NCBI RefSeq assembly: GCF_900101265.1
Contig: NZ_FMZS01000020.1
Coordinates: forward strand, 1 to 64,000
Length of the DNA: 64,000 bases
Direction: 5' to 3'
From: Massilia sp. PDC64
Lineage (GTDB): Bacteria > Pseudomonadota > Gammaproteobacteria > Burkholderiales > Burkholderiaceae_D
Positions 24,199-32,564 of this stretch are shown one piece after another; position 1 is the stretch's first letter; each line of letters opens with the position of its first letter. A program made the position numbers and the translations under genes. Under the pieces are notes generated by a model that saw only the letters and a list, made by a program, of their open reading frames with translations, made no database searches and was not told where the DNA came from.

Positions 24199-25321
24199 AT
24201 CGCCGCGGCTGCGGCCAGGGATTGGCATCGGCGACATTGGTCGGCGCGTCGCCATGCGGGAACGCGTAGTGGTGCCGATAGACGAGGTCCAGCAGGTAGG
24301 CCGCCTGGCGCCGGGCCGCGTCCGGCGCGGCGTGGAAACGCGTGCGGTAATACTGCGCGAGCGAGCGCTCCGCGCGCGGATACTGGCGGCGGATCGCGCG
24401 CAGCAGCGCGCCGTTCGACGGTTCGGCCTCCGCCCATGTCGCCAGGCCCGCGTCGACGGTGGCCCGGTCGTTGTACGGCACGATGTTCGCCCACGGCCGC
24501 ATGGCCGCGTTGGCCCACGCATCTTCGACTTCGTTGCGCAGTCTCGTCGTTGGATGCAGCGTTCCCTCCCCCATGCCGCTGCCCATCGTCCGGTCGAGCA
24601 GCGCCTCCAGCGCGCGCACGGGCTTCGGCAGCAGGTCGATGGCGGCCTTGACGTCCGGGCGGAAGCGGATCGTGCACGCTTGCTGCAGGCCGTCCGCCTC
24701 CGGCACGTACACCGTCCAATGGTCGAGAAACCGGAACGGCTGTCCCACGGTCAGCACCCACAGCGGCCCATCGGCGCCGCGCCGGTAGATCTGCGGCGGG
24801 CGCCACTCGTGCCTGACGACGACGCTTACACCGGCGGGCGGCTTGTCCTCGTTGTGACCGGCGATGACGGCGGCGGGCGCAAGGCCCTTGTCGACCGTGT
24901 ACAAGTTGTACAGATCGCCGCGCCATCCATACGACGTCTCGCCGATGGCAAGCCGGTACGCGCCCTGCGGGTGCTTTTGCCAGTACATGCTGCGCGGCGG
25001 TTGCTCGCCCAACGGCAGCTCGTCGAAGGTCCCCTTGTCCGCCTCCACGCCGCCGCCGCCCGATATGTCCAGGGCGTAGGCCTGCAGCACCTGGACGGAC
25101 GCGACGTCCTTCGGTACGGGCTGCGGCTCGTACTGCCAGGAAGCGCGGCTGTCGAATACCGCGCGTGCAATCGTCAGCGCATCCGCACACTCGGGCCGCG
25201 CTGGACCATCGAGACGGGGCCATGACAGGGGCGCACCAGGCGGCTGCGCATACGCGAGCGCCGCCGGCAGCCCGAGGCAGGCGGCAGCGGCGAGGCGAAT
25301 GAACGGAGATGGGGCTGGCAC
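24197..25321 (-). CDS. Exported protein of unknown function in the uronate locus
   Basis: I do not recognise the family. The 374-residue protein starts at a GTG (25321) with GGAG five bases upstream. It carries a signal peptide (PFIRLAAAACLGLPAALAYA) and is otherwise soluble, so it should be periplasmic. Motifs include SYGWRGDLYNLYTVDKG, a glycine-rich GTMGSGMGEGT segment, and a helical C-terminus (RRQYPRAERSLAQYYRTRFH). It lies between the TonB receptor and udh, in the same direction as udh and 80 bp downstream of it, without a visible LacI-type operator of its own. It could share transcripts with udh. A role in the polysaccharide pathway is only suggested by position. Confidence 0.7.
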   Translation of the reverse strand: MPAPSPFIRLAAAACLGLPAALAYAQPPGAPLSWPRLDGPARPECADALTIARAVFDSRASWQYEPQPVPKDVASVQVLQAYALDISGGGGVEADKGTFDELPLGEQPPRSMYWQKHPQGAYRLAIGETSYGWRGDLYNLYTVDKGLAPAAVIAGHNEDKPPAGVSVVVRHEWRPPQIYRRGADGPLWVLTVGQPFRFLDHWTVYVPEADGLQQACTIRFRPDVKAAIDLLPKPVRALEALLDRTMGSGMGEGTLHPTTRLRNEVEDAWANAAMRPWANIVPYNDRATVDAGLATWAEAEPSNGALLRAIRRQYPRAERSLAQYYRTRFHAAPDAARRQAAYLLDLVYRHHYAFPHGDAPTNVADANPWPQPRR

Positions 25322-25401
25322 GGACGCTCCAGGTCGAAAAGACCCCAGCTTAGCAGGCCGGCCCACTGGAAAGATGCGCGCATTTTCACTGCGCGCCCCT
25401 G

Positions 25402-26226
25402 TCAGTCTTCGTAGATCGGCCCCGCCGTCAGGAACGGGCCGCCCTGGTACACGGCCGTGATATCGCCCGCATCGGCCCACGTGCCTCCGGCCGGGAAGCG
25501 GTCGGCGAAGGCGCGCGCGCTGTGGCGCGGTTCGAAGCCCAGGTGGGCGGCAGCGCGGTTGTCCCACCAGCGCACCGGGTTGTCCGACACGCCGTACGTG
25601 ATGGTGTGGCCCACGCGCGGCGTGAACAGGGCGCAGCGTACCAGTTCGACGAGGTCGTCGTACGCAAGGAACGTGACCAGCATGCGCGCGTTGCGCGGCT
25701 CGCCGAACGAGGAGCCGATGCGCAGGCACACGGTCTCGATGCCGAAGCGGTCGAAGTAATAGCGCGACAGCGCCTCGCCGAAGCATTTCGACACGCCGTA
25801 GAGGCCATCCGGCCGCAGCGGCACATTGGCGTCGACGACCTGCGTGGTCGGGTAGTAGCCGACGACGTGGCTGGAACTGGCATAGATCACGCGCTTGATG
25901 CCGCGCTTGTGCACGGCCTCGTACAGGTGCTGCAAGCCGAGGATGTTGGCGTGCATGATCGTCTCGAACGTGTCCTCGACGGAGACGCCGCCGAAGTGCA
26001 GCACGGCGTCGACGCCTTCCGTCAGCGCCATCACGGCGGCGCGGTCGCCCAGGTCGCAGCGCACGACTTCCTCTCCCTCGCCCGCGGGCGCGATGTCCTT
26101 GATGTCGCTGAGGCGGACCACGTCGGCCCATGGCTTGATGCGCTCGCGCAGCATGGTGCCGAGGCCGCCGCCGGCGCCGGTCAGGAGGAGACGATGGAAG
26201 GGCTTGGACTCGGTCGCTTGGGTCAT
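25402..26226 (-). CDS. udh: Uronate dehydrogenase
   Basis: The 274-residue protein is an NAD-dependent extended-SDR enzyme that oxidises D-glucuronate or D-galacturonate to the corresponding aldaro-lactone. The N-terminus RLLLTGAGGGLGTMLRERI, the LHFGGVSVEDTFE and ASSSHVVGYY segments, the catalytic YGVSK, and the C-terminal VYQGGPFLTAGP correspond closely to characterised uronate dehydrogenases from Pseudomonas and Agrobacterium. The length is typical. ATG 26226 is chosen; a GTG at 26238 would add four residues but has no ribosome binding site. A perfect GTTAAACGTTTAAC operator lies 18 bp upstream. It completes the pathway that starts with the lyases and GH88/GH105 hydrolases of this locus. 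Confidence 0.88.
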   Translation of the reverse strand: MTQATESKPFHRLLLTGAGGGLGTMLRERIKPWADVVRLSDIKDIAPAGEGEEVVRCDLGDRAAVMALTEGVDAVLHFGGVSVEDTFETIMHANILGLQHLYEAVHKRGIKRVIYASSSHVVGYYPTTQVVDANVPLRPDGLYGVSKCFGEALSRYYFDRFGIETVCLRIGSSFGEPRNARMLVTFLAYDDLVELVRCALFTPRVGHTITYGVSDNPVRWWDNRAAAHLGFEPRHSARAFADRFPAGGTWADAGDITAVYQGGPFLTAGPIYED

Positions 26227-26243
26227 GGACAGGCTCACATTGT

Positions 26244-26257
26244 GTTAAACGTTTAAC
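26244..26257. promoter_or_regulatory. Perfect LacI-type operator of udh
   Basis: GTTAAAC-GTTTAAC is an exact 14-bp palindrome with a central CG, as LacI-family operators have. It lies 18 bp upstream of the udh start. It is the best copy of a motif that recurs before the other units of the locus. Confidence 0.75.
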
Positions 26258-26418
26258 CGAGTATATCCAAAACGATTTCAATGTCAATTTTTTGGGCCGG
26301 TTTTCGGCCCTAAAGCCCCTTCGACAAGAATGGCAACGATTCCATCCCCGCATTTCTTGCCTCAGCTCGGTTTCGGCCCCGGAGACGCATGCTAAGATGT
26401 GCCGCCAAGTAACGCGCC

Positions 26419-26432
26419 GATTAACGATTAAC
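26419..26432. promoter_or_regulatory. LacI-type operator at its own gene (autoregulation candidate)
   Basis: GATTAAC-GATTAAC resembles the udh operator (GTTAAAC-GTTTAAC) in spacing and central CG but is a direct repeat of GATTAAC. It ends 5 bp before the LacI start codon. The gap 26227-26437 otherwise shows no gene. Confidence 0.5.
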
Positions 26433-26437
26433 CTCCC

Positions 26438-27433
26438 ATGAAAAAGACCGCCCCGACCATCCGCGACGTCGCCGCCGCCGCCCAGGTGTCCACCGCCACG
26501 GTGTCGAAATTCATCAATGGCGCACAGCGCTTTTCGCCCAAGGTCGAGGCGGCGATCGAGTCCGCGATCGCGGGCCTGGGCTACAAGTCGAACCCGCTGG
26601 CCAAGTCGATGATCACGGGGCGCACGAACACCATCGGCCTTTCCGTGCTGGACATCACCAACCCGCACTTCTCCAGCATCCTGAAGGGCGCGAACCGCGT
26701 GGCGCACGACCAGGGCTATTCCGTGCTGCTCGTCGACACGGAGGAAACGCCCAGCCGCGAACGGCGCACGCTGGAAGAACTGAGCCGGCGCGTGGACGGC
26801 ATGATCGTGTTCTCGCGCATGCGCGAGCACGAGATGGGATGGATGACCGAGATCGACAAGCCGCTCGTGTTCTTCGGCAGCCTGGCCGAGCTGCCGCTGC
26901 CGACCGTGGCCAGCGACGACCATGCCGGCGCCTACATGCTGACGCAGCACCTGCGCATGCTGGGCCACCGGCGCATCGCCTACCTGGGCTTTTCCAAGTC
27001 GCGGCGCGACGAGGAACGCCTGGGCGGCATCCGCGAGTCGCTGAGCGCCGCCGGCCTGAGCCTCGCGATCTTCGACGCCGAGGCGCCGTCGCTGGCCGAA
27101 GGCGAGCGCCTGTGCTCCGCCATCGTGCTGGGCAGCCAGCGGCCGGACGCGCTGATCTGCTACAACGACCTGATGGCGCTCGGCTTCATGAAGGAAGCAT
27201 CGAATCTCGGCATCTCGATCCCGCAGGACATCTCCGTCGTCGGCTTCGACAATATCCCGTACGGCAAATACACGACGCCGGCACTCACCACCGTCGACCT
27301 GCAGAGCGAACGCATGGGCGCGACGGCGATGGAAAAGCTGCTGGCCGTGATCCGCGGCGAGCCCGTCGAGAAACTCACCAAGGTCGCGCCGCAGCTGATC
27401 CTGCGCGCGTCGACGATCGCCCGCCGCCCCTGA
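26438..27433 (+). CDS. LacI-family transcriptional regulator of the uronate locus
   Basis: The 331-residue protein has an N-terminal HTH (TIRDVAAAAQVSTATVSKFING) and hinge helix (NPLAKSMITGRT). A periplasmic-binding-protein-like sensor domain follows, with typical segments such as ITNPHFSSILKGANRVAHDQGYSVLL, the RRVDGMIVFS strand, and DISVVGFDNIPYGKYTTPALTTV. It should repress the surrounding uptake and degradation genes and be released by an uronate or unsaturated oligosaccharide derivative. Matching operators lie before udh, its own gene, the 611-residue exported protein, both genes at 30.3 kb and, more weakly, the GH88 operon. No Shine-Dalgarno sequence is visible before its ATG. Confidence 0.9.
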   Translation: MKKTAPTIRDVAAAAQVSTATVSKFINGAQRFSPKVEAAIESAIAGLGYKSNPLAKSMITGRTNTIGLSVLDITNPHFSSILKGANRVAHDQGYSVLLVDTEETPSRERRTLEELSRRVDGMIVFSRMREHEMGWMTEIDKPLVFFGSLAELPLPTVASDDHAGAYMLTQHLRMLGHRRIAYLGFSKSRRDEERLGGIRESLSAAGLSLAIFDAEAPSLAEGERLCSAIVLGSQRPDALICYNDLMALGFMKEASNLGISIPQDISVVGFDNIPYGKYTTPALTTVDLQSERMGATAMEKLLAVIRGEPVEKLTKVAPQLILRASTIARRP

Positions 27434-27478
27434 TCCCCGTCGCCGTTTACTTTCCGGAAGAGTTGACCTATCCTTTTA

Positions 27479-27492
27479 GGAAAACGTTTAAC
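27479..27492. promoter_or_regulatory. LacI-type operator of the 611-residue exported protein gene
   Basis: GGAAAAC-GTTTAAC matches the udh operator at 12 of 14 positions, with the right half perfect. It lies 16 bp upstream of the start codon. Confidence 0.65.
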
Positions 27493-27508
27493 AACACCGG
27501 AGACACGC

Positions 27509-29344
27509 ATGCGCCCTACCCTGCCCGTCATTACGATGGCGGTTCTCGCCCTGCTGCACGCCACACCCGCACTCGCAACACAGCCCCTGCACCAGACGGT
27601 CGAACAGGCCTATCCGCAGCTGGATTATTTTTTCCGCAAGCTCGTGAAGGAACGGGACGGCATCACCATCGACGGTCGCGCGCCGTTCCAGAGCCACGAC
27701 AAATTCCTGCCCGGGAAAATCGCGACGGGCCTCGCGGACGTGCTGCTGCACACGCCCGCCGCTGACCCGCGCCTGCCCGGCATGCTGCGCGACTACGCGT
27801 CCATCGCGGACCTCACCGTCGGCATGGAAAACGATACCTGGGGCATCTATTACTACATCGGCGCGTTGTACCGGCTGAAGCAGGCGGGCCTGCTGGAGCG
27901 CGCCGTGCGTCCCGCCACGCTCGAGCAGCTGCGCAGGAAACTCGACTGGCGGACGTTCGTGCGCGTGCCGGCCTACGAACTGATCGACCTGCCGACGAAT
28001 TACTACGGCGTCGCCTTCAGCATCGCGCGCCTGCGCCTGCTGATGGGCTGGGAAGACGCGCAGGCGAGCGACGTGCTGCTCGACAGGATGCTGAAGCATT
28101 ACGCCGACTACTCCGGCACCTACGGCTTTTCCGACGAGACAGATGGCCAGGGCCGCTTCGACCGCTACAGCATCCTGCTGGCGGCGGAGATCTGCGAACG
28201 CTTCATCGAGACCGGCCTGACCGTCACGCCGGAGCTGAAAGCCCTGCTGCGCAAATCGGCCGACGTCGCGCTGAACGCGGCCAATGCGGACGGCAGCGGC
28301 TTCACGATGGGCCGCAGCCTCGGGCCGTACGGCGAGACGGCGATGCTGGAGATCCTGTCGACGGCCGCGTATCTCGGCGTCCTCACGCCGGAAGAAAAGG
28401 AATACGCCTACGCCTACTCGGCCCGCATCGGCGAACGCTACATGACGTTCTGGTACGACCCGGCGCTGCACTCCGTCGACATGTGGGGCAAGGGCCGCCG
28501 CACGGACACGTACCGCGGCAAGCACCGCATCCTCGGCGAGAACTTCTCGCTGCTGCACCAGTTGATCAGCACGGACGAGATGTGGAACCGCGCCGGCATG
28601 AAGAACGCCGTGCCGCGCGCGGACCTGGCGGCATGGCTGGAACGCGCGCGTCCGGCGTTCAGCCTCACGCGCTTCGCGGCCGGCGAATACGACCGCGCCC
28701 TCGCCATCTGGCGCGATGGGCCGCACGTGTTCAGCCTGTCGATGATCAACGGCGGGCCGGGCCAGCATGCGAACAGTCCGTATTATCCGCTGCCGTTCTC
28801 GTACGGGATCGTCTCCGGCATCGCTGATAGCGGCGCCGCGCATCCGCAGCTGCTGCCGAAATTCCGCCTTGCCGACGGCAGCGAATTGATCGCGACCGCG
28901 TACATGAAGAACATCCAGGCGGGCGACATCGACGGCGGCCACCGCGTCACGTACCGCCAGGACGCGCTCACGAAACTGGGCAAGAACGTGCCCGTGAAAG
29001 ACGCACGCATCGCGGTCGAGACGACATACACGTTGCGCCACGGTGTCGTCACGCGCACCGACACCTATACGCCCGCGGCGCCGCTGGGCGTGGCCGGCGT
29101 GAGCCTCGACTTCGCGTCGTTTTCGAGCGGCGCCACGGTGGACGGCACGACCATCGCCTTCCGCGACGGCGCCGTGCGCGCTTTCGCCGTCGACGGTCTC
29201 GCAAGCTGCGGCGCCGACGACGTGACCGGCAGCGAAGCGTACCGCGCACCGTACGGACCGATGGCCACGCTGGCCACGTGCCGCACGGGCGCGTTCAGGT
29301 TCGACAAACCGCTGAAAATCAGCTGGACGATCCGCTACCAGTGA
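27509..29344 (+). CDS. Large exported protein, putative polysaccharide lyase
   Basis: The 611-residue protein has a signal peptide (about 1-24, ending TPALAT). It seems to consist of an N-terminal alpha-helical toroid (about 30-400) and a C-terminal beta-sandwich (about 420-611), the layout of several large polysaccharide lyase families. LPTNYYGVAF and DRYSILLAAE, with GRSLGPYGE and NGGPGQHANSPYYP, are candidate active-site stretches. I could not assign a CAZy family, so lyase activity is inferred from fold layout and neighbours (PL5-like lyase, GH88, GH105). CCGGAGAC precedes the ATG and a LacI-type operator lies just upstream. Its 3' end overlaps the convergent lyase gene by 26 bp. Confidence 0.75.
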   Translation: MRPTLPVITMAVLALLHATPALATQPLHQTVEQAYPQLDYFFRKLVKERDGITIDGRAPFQSHDKFLPGKIATGLADVLLHTPAADPRLPGMLRDYASIADLTVGMENDTWGIYYYIGALYRLKQAGLLERAVRPATLEQLRRKLDWRTFVRVPAYELIDLPTNYYGVAFSIARLRLLMGWEDAQASDVLLDRMLKHYADYSGTYGFSDETDGQGRFDRYSILLAAEICERFIETGLTVTPELKALLRKSADVALNAANADGSGFTMGRSLGPYGETAMLEILSTAAYLGVLTPEEKEYAYAYSARIGERYMTFWYDPALHSVDMWGKGRRTDTYRGKHRILGENFSLLHQLISTDEMWNRAGMKNAVPRADLAAWLERARPAFSLTRFAAGEYDRALAIWRDGPHVFSLSMINGGPGQHANSPYYPLPFSYGIVSGIADSGAAHPQLLPKFRLADGSELIATAYMKNIQAGDIDGGHRVTYRQDALTKLGKNVPVKDARIAVETTYTLRHGVVTRTDTYTPAAPLGVAGVSLDFASFSSGATVDGTTIAFRDGAVRAFAVDGLASCGADDVTGSEAYRAPYGPMATLATCRTGAFRFDKPLKISWTIRYQ

Positions 29345-30287
29345 CGACGTGTTCGAGCGGATTGGCCAGGTTGCGGTCGCCGCCCATCCTGGCATCCCAG
29401 TTCACGGCCGGCAGTTTCACGGGCACCGCGACCTTGCCGCCGTGGCGCAGCCAGATCGCGATCCAGCCCGGCACGCCGCCCGACCATTCCTGCAAGACGC
29501 CCGTCATCCTCGCGAAGGTCGACGGGTCCGCGACGCCGGCAACGGAGAACGCAATGAGCCGGTCCAGCTGCGGCGACTGCACGTCGAAGATCGACGCCAT
29601 CATCACGAGCGGCGCGGCCGCGTAAAGGTGGTAGTGCAGCGCCCGGCCGGCCCGTTCCAGTTCGTACGGCAGCACGCCGTCCGGCCGGATCTGCGCCATC
29701 GCATCGTCGAACGCCTTGCGGCCCCACGCCAGGCAGCGCGCGTCGCCCGTGACGGCACCCGTCGCCGTCACGGCCAGGCCTTCCCAGTAATAGTGGTTAT
29801 TGCGCACGCCCTTGTGCGCATCCGAGTGGCGGATCGTCGCATCGGCCAGCGCCAGCAGCCATCCCTCGATGCGGCGGCGCTCATCCGGCGTCGCCGCGGG
29901 CTTCACGCGCGCGTAGCTCAGCGCGAGACCGCCGAGCGTCCACTTGCGCGTGTAGTACGACTGCTCCGTCGTCATCGTGCCCAGCATGGCCTTGCGGTCG
30001 GCCCAGTTCGCGAGCCAGGTCAGGGCGCAGCGCGCATCCGCGTCGCGATGCGTCTGCTGCCACGCGACGGCCGCATGGGCCACCGCATCGAGATAATCGT
30101 TGACCGGCTTGACGGCCGCCTCGTTGCGCGCCTTGCGCACCGGGTCCACGATCGAGTGATGGCTGTCGCTGTAATAGCTGTTCGCATCGATGTCGATGAC
30201 GGCCGGCGGCGGCGTCTCGCACGCGCAGGCCTGGCGTGCGGCCAATGCCGCGATGAGCATGACCGCTCTGAAGCCTCGTATCCGCAT
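29319..30287 (-). CDS. Alginate-lyase-fold polysaccharide lyase (PL5/PL38 type)
   Basis: The 322-residue exported protein (signal peptide about 1-23, ending ACAC) has the hallmarks of the Alginate_lyase (alpha/alpha)-barrel. VRNNHYYWEGLAV corresponds to the NNHSYW active-site loop of AlgL, and DGVLPYELERAGRALHYHLYAAAPLVM corresponds to the GVMPLE..R..RALHYHNFAL segment with the catalytic Tyr. Members cleave polymannuronate and, in some cases, polyglucuronate or hyaluronan by beta-elimination. The glucuronyl hydrolases and uronate dehydrogenase nearby favour a glucuronate-containing substrate. AGGAGGAG precedes the ATG, and a LacI-type site lies 17-30 bp upstream. It ends inside the convergent 611-residue gene's 3' end. 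Confidence 0.85.
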   Translation of the reverse strand: MRIRGFRAVMLIAALAARQACACETPPPAVIDIDANSYYSDSHHSIVDPVRKARNEAAVKPVNDYLDAVAHAAVAWQQTHRDADARCALTWLANWADRKAMLGTMTTEQSYYTRKWTLGGLALSYARVKPAATPDERRRIEGWLLALADATIRHSDAHKGVRNNHYYWEGLAVTATGAVTGDARCLAWGRKAFDDAMAQIRPDGVLPYELERAGRALHYHLYAAAPLVMMASIFDVQSPQLDRLIAFSVAGVADPSTFARMTGVLQEWSGGVPGWIAIWLRHGGKVAVPVKLPAVNWDARMGGDRNLANPLEHVVTGSGSSS

Positions 30288-30303
30288 GGTCTCCTCCTTT
30301 TTA

Positions 30304-30317
30304 TGAAAGCGTTTACC
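30304..30317. promoter_or_regulatory. LacI-type operator of the alginate-lyase-fold gene
   Basis: TGAAAGC-GTTTACC has the central CG and a right half (GTTTACC) one base away from GTTTAAC. It also resembles the general LacI/CcpA pattern TGAAANCGNTNNCA. It lies 17 bp upstream of the lyase start codon. Confidence 0.5.
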
Positions 30318-30351
30318 TTATCTCAGCTTTGCGCCAAAATCCACATATCTA

Positions 30352-30364
30352 GTTAAACGTTAAC
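30352..30364. promoter_or_regulatory. LacI-type operator of the GH105-DUF4861 gene
   Basis: GTTAAAC-GTTAAC is the udh palindrome lacking one T in the right half. It ends 4 bp before the start codon at 30369, so a bound repressor would cover the start region. Confidence 0.65.
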
Positions 30365-30368
30365 CTCC

Positions 30369-32561
30369 ATGACTCCGACCGCTCCTTTGAAGCACGCCGC
30401 GCTCGCCCTCCTGCTGCTCGGCGCCCTCCTCCCCGGTTGCGCGACACACACGCCGCCCGCCGCCCGGGCCGAACCGCAGGCGCTGGCGCCAGCCGCCGTA
30501 CTGGCGACGATGGAGCGCGTCGCCGACTGGCAACTCGCGCATCCGAGCGCGCACGAGACGACGCACTGGACGCAGGGCGTCGGTGACGCCGGCTTCATGG
30601 CGCTGGCCAACCTGTCCGGCACGCGCAAGTACCGCGATGCGATGGCCGCGATGGGCGAACGCAATGGCTGGCAACTTGGTCCGCGCGCGTATCACGCGGA
30701 CGACCACGTGGTCGGGCAGACGTATGCGGAGCTGTACCTGCAGCTGCGCGACCCGGCCATGCTGGCGCCGCTGAAGGGACGCTTCGACGCCATCCTCGCC
30801 GAGCCGCACGACGGCACGCTGGAATTCACCGTGTCCGGCAACCAGGACCGCTGGTCGTGGTGCGACGCGCTGTTCATGGGCCCGCCCGCGTGGGTGCGCC
30901 TGTATGCGGCCACCGGCGACGCGCGCTATCTCGATTACGCCGTCGCCGCATGGTGGCGCACGTCGGACTACCTGTACGACAAGGACGAACACCTGTACTA
31001 CCGCGACAGCAATTATTTCGCGCGGCGCGAAGCCAACGGCCGCAAGGTCTTCTGGGCACGCGGCAACGGCTGGGTGATGGCGGGCCTCGCGCGGACGCTC
31101 CAGTACCTGCCGGCGCACCATCCGGCACGCACGCGCTTCGAGCAGCAGTTCCGCGAAATGGCGGCCAGGGTGCTCGCGCTGCAGCAGGCCGACGGCATGT
31201 GGCGCGCGAGCCTGCTCGACCCTGGCAGTTATCCGGCGCGCGAGACGAGTGGCACGGCGCTGTTCGCGTATGCGCTCGCGTGGGGCGTCAATCAGGGCCT
31301 GCTGGACCGCGCCTCGTTTGAGCCTGGCGTGCGGCGCGCGTGGTCGGCACTCGTCGCCAGCGTCCAGCCGGACGGCAAACTCACGCACGTGCAGCCGATC
31401 GGCCAGGCGCCCACGGGCTTCGCGGAAGACGCGACGGAAGTCTACGGCGTCGGCGCGTTCCTGCTGGCCGGCAGCGAGGTATTCCGTATGACGTTACTGG
31501 AACGCGCCGCGCCGCGCACGGTGCGCGTGACGAATCCGGGCGATTTTCATCGCGCCGACGAAACAGTGGAACTGGCGCTCGGACCGGATACGTCGCAAGC
31601 ACCGGTGGCCGTGATGGAAGCCGACACGTCGCGCCTGCTGCCCACGCAGCGCATCGGCGACACGCTGCTGTTCCAGGCGACCTTCGCGCCCGGCGAAGAG
31701 CGCCGCTTCCTGCGGCTCCCCGCGAACGCCCTGCCCGCGCTGGCGCCGCCGGACGTCAAGGTGCACGCGCGCTACGTGCCCGAGCGCTACGACGACTTCG
31801 CGTGGGAGAGCGACCGCATCGCCCACCGCACGTACGGCCCCGCGATCCTGCATGTGCCGAACGAGCACGTGGGCAGCGGCGTGGACGTGTGGCTCAAGCG
31901 CGTGCGCCGGCCCGTCGTGGACACGTGGTACAAGCGCGGCGAATACCACACCGACCATGGCGAAGGCCTCGACAACTACAGCGTCGGCACGGGCCGCGGC
32001 TGCGGCGGCACGGCGATCTACCGCGACGGCAAGGCGTATCCGTCGTCCGTCTACGCGGGCTGGAAGGTGATCGCGGACGGGCCGCTGCGCGCCGTGTTCG
32101 AACTCCGTTACGACGCGTGGAGCGCGGCCGGACGCCAGGTCGCGGAGACGAAACGGATCTCGATCGACGCGGGTTCGAACTTCAGCCGCGTCGAAAGCCG
32201 CTACGCGAGCGACCAGGCGGGCGTCCTGCCCGCCGCCGTCGGCATCGCACAGCGCAAGGGCGATGGGCGCCTCGTGCGCGACACGAGCGCCAGCTGGATG
32301 AGTTACTGGGAACCGGAGAGCGCGCCGAACGGGCACACGGCGTGCGCGGTGATCGTCCCCGGCCAAGCGACGCGCGCCGCTGTCGACGGCGCCGACGCCC
32401 TGCTCGTCGGAACCGCGCAGCCCGGGCAGCCGTTCGTGCACTACCTGGGCGCGGGATGGAGCAAGAGCGGGGACTTCCCCGATGCGCAAGCGTGGGAAGC
32501 CCACGTGCGCAAGGTCGTGCAGCGGCTGGCGGTGCCGCTGCGGGTGACGGGTCCCGAGTAA
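30369..32561 (+). CDS. Lipoprotein GH105 unsaturated uronyl hydrolase fused to DUF4861
   Basis: The 730-residue protein has a lipoprotein signal with lipobox LLPGC (Cys about 25), so it is anchored in an outer or inner membrane leaflet. Residues about 40-380 form a GH88/GH105-type (alpha/alpha)6 barrel. This has YHADDHVVGQTYAELYLQ with the catalytic-type Asp, QDRWSWCDALFMGPPAWVRLY, and FWARGNGWVMAGLARTL, as in YteR/YesR. Residues about 390-730 form a beta-rich DUF4861 domain (GEYHTDHGEGLDNYSVG and FELRYDAW segments). Such fusions occur in Bacteroidetes and Proteobacteria uronate loci. It would release 4-deoxy-unsaturated uronic acid. No Shine-Dalgarno sequence is visible; an operator abuts the start codon. 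Confidence 0.87.
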   Translation: MTPTAPLKHAALALLLLGALLPGCATHTPPAARAEPQALAPAAVLATMERVADWQLAHPSAHETTHWTQGVGDAGFMALANLSGTRKYRDAMAAMGERNGWQLGPRAYHADDHVVGQTYAELYLQLRDPAMLAPLKGRFDAILAEPHDGTLEFTVSGNQDRWSWCDALFMGPPAWVRLYAATGDARYLDYAVAAWWRTSDYLYDKDEHLYYRDSNYFARREANGRKVFWARGNGWVMAGLARTLQYLPAHHPARTRFEQQFREMAARVLALQQADGMWRASLLDPGSYPARETSGTALFAYALAWGVNQGLLDRASFEPGVRRAWSALVASVQPDGKLTHVQPIGQAPTGFAEDATEVYGVGAFLLAGSEVFRMTLLERAAPRTVRVTNPGDFHRADETVELALGPDTSQAPVAVMEADTSRLLPTQRIGDTLLFQATFAPGEERRFLRLPANALPALAPPDVKVHARYVPERYDDFAWESDRIAHRTYGPAILHVPNEHVGSGVDVWLKRVRRPVVDTWYKRGEYHTDHGEGLDNYSVGTGRGCGGTAIYRDGKAYPSSVYAGWKVIADGPLRAVFELRYDAWSAAGRQVAETKRISIDAGSNFSRVESRYASDQAGVLPAAVGIAQRKGDGRLVRDTSASWMSYWEPESAPNGHTACAVIVPGQATRAAVDGADALLVGTAQPGQPFVHYLGAGWSKSGDFPDAQAWEAHVRKVVQRLAVPLRVTGPE

Positions 32562-32564
32562 GCG

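Noticed and set aside
21462..25223. Very long open frame on the minus strand opposite the TonB receptor gene.
   Set aside because: It is antisense to a gene with clear signal peptide, plug motifs and terminal Phe; its translation is rich in Arg, Val and Ala without domains, as expected from high-GC shadow frames.
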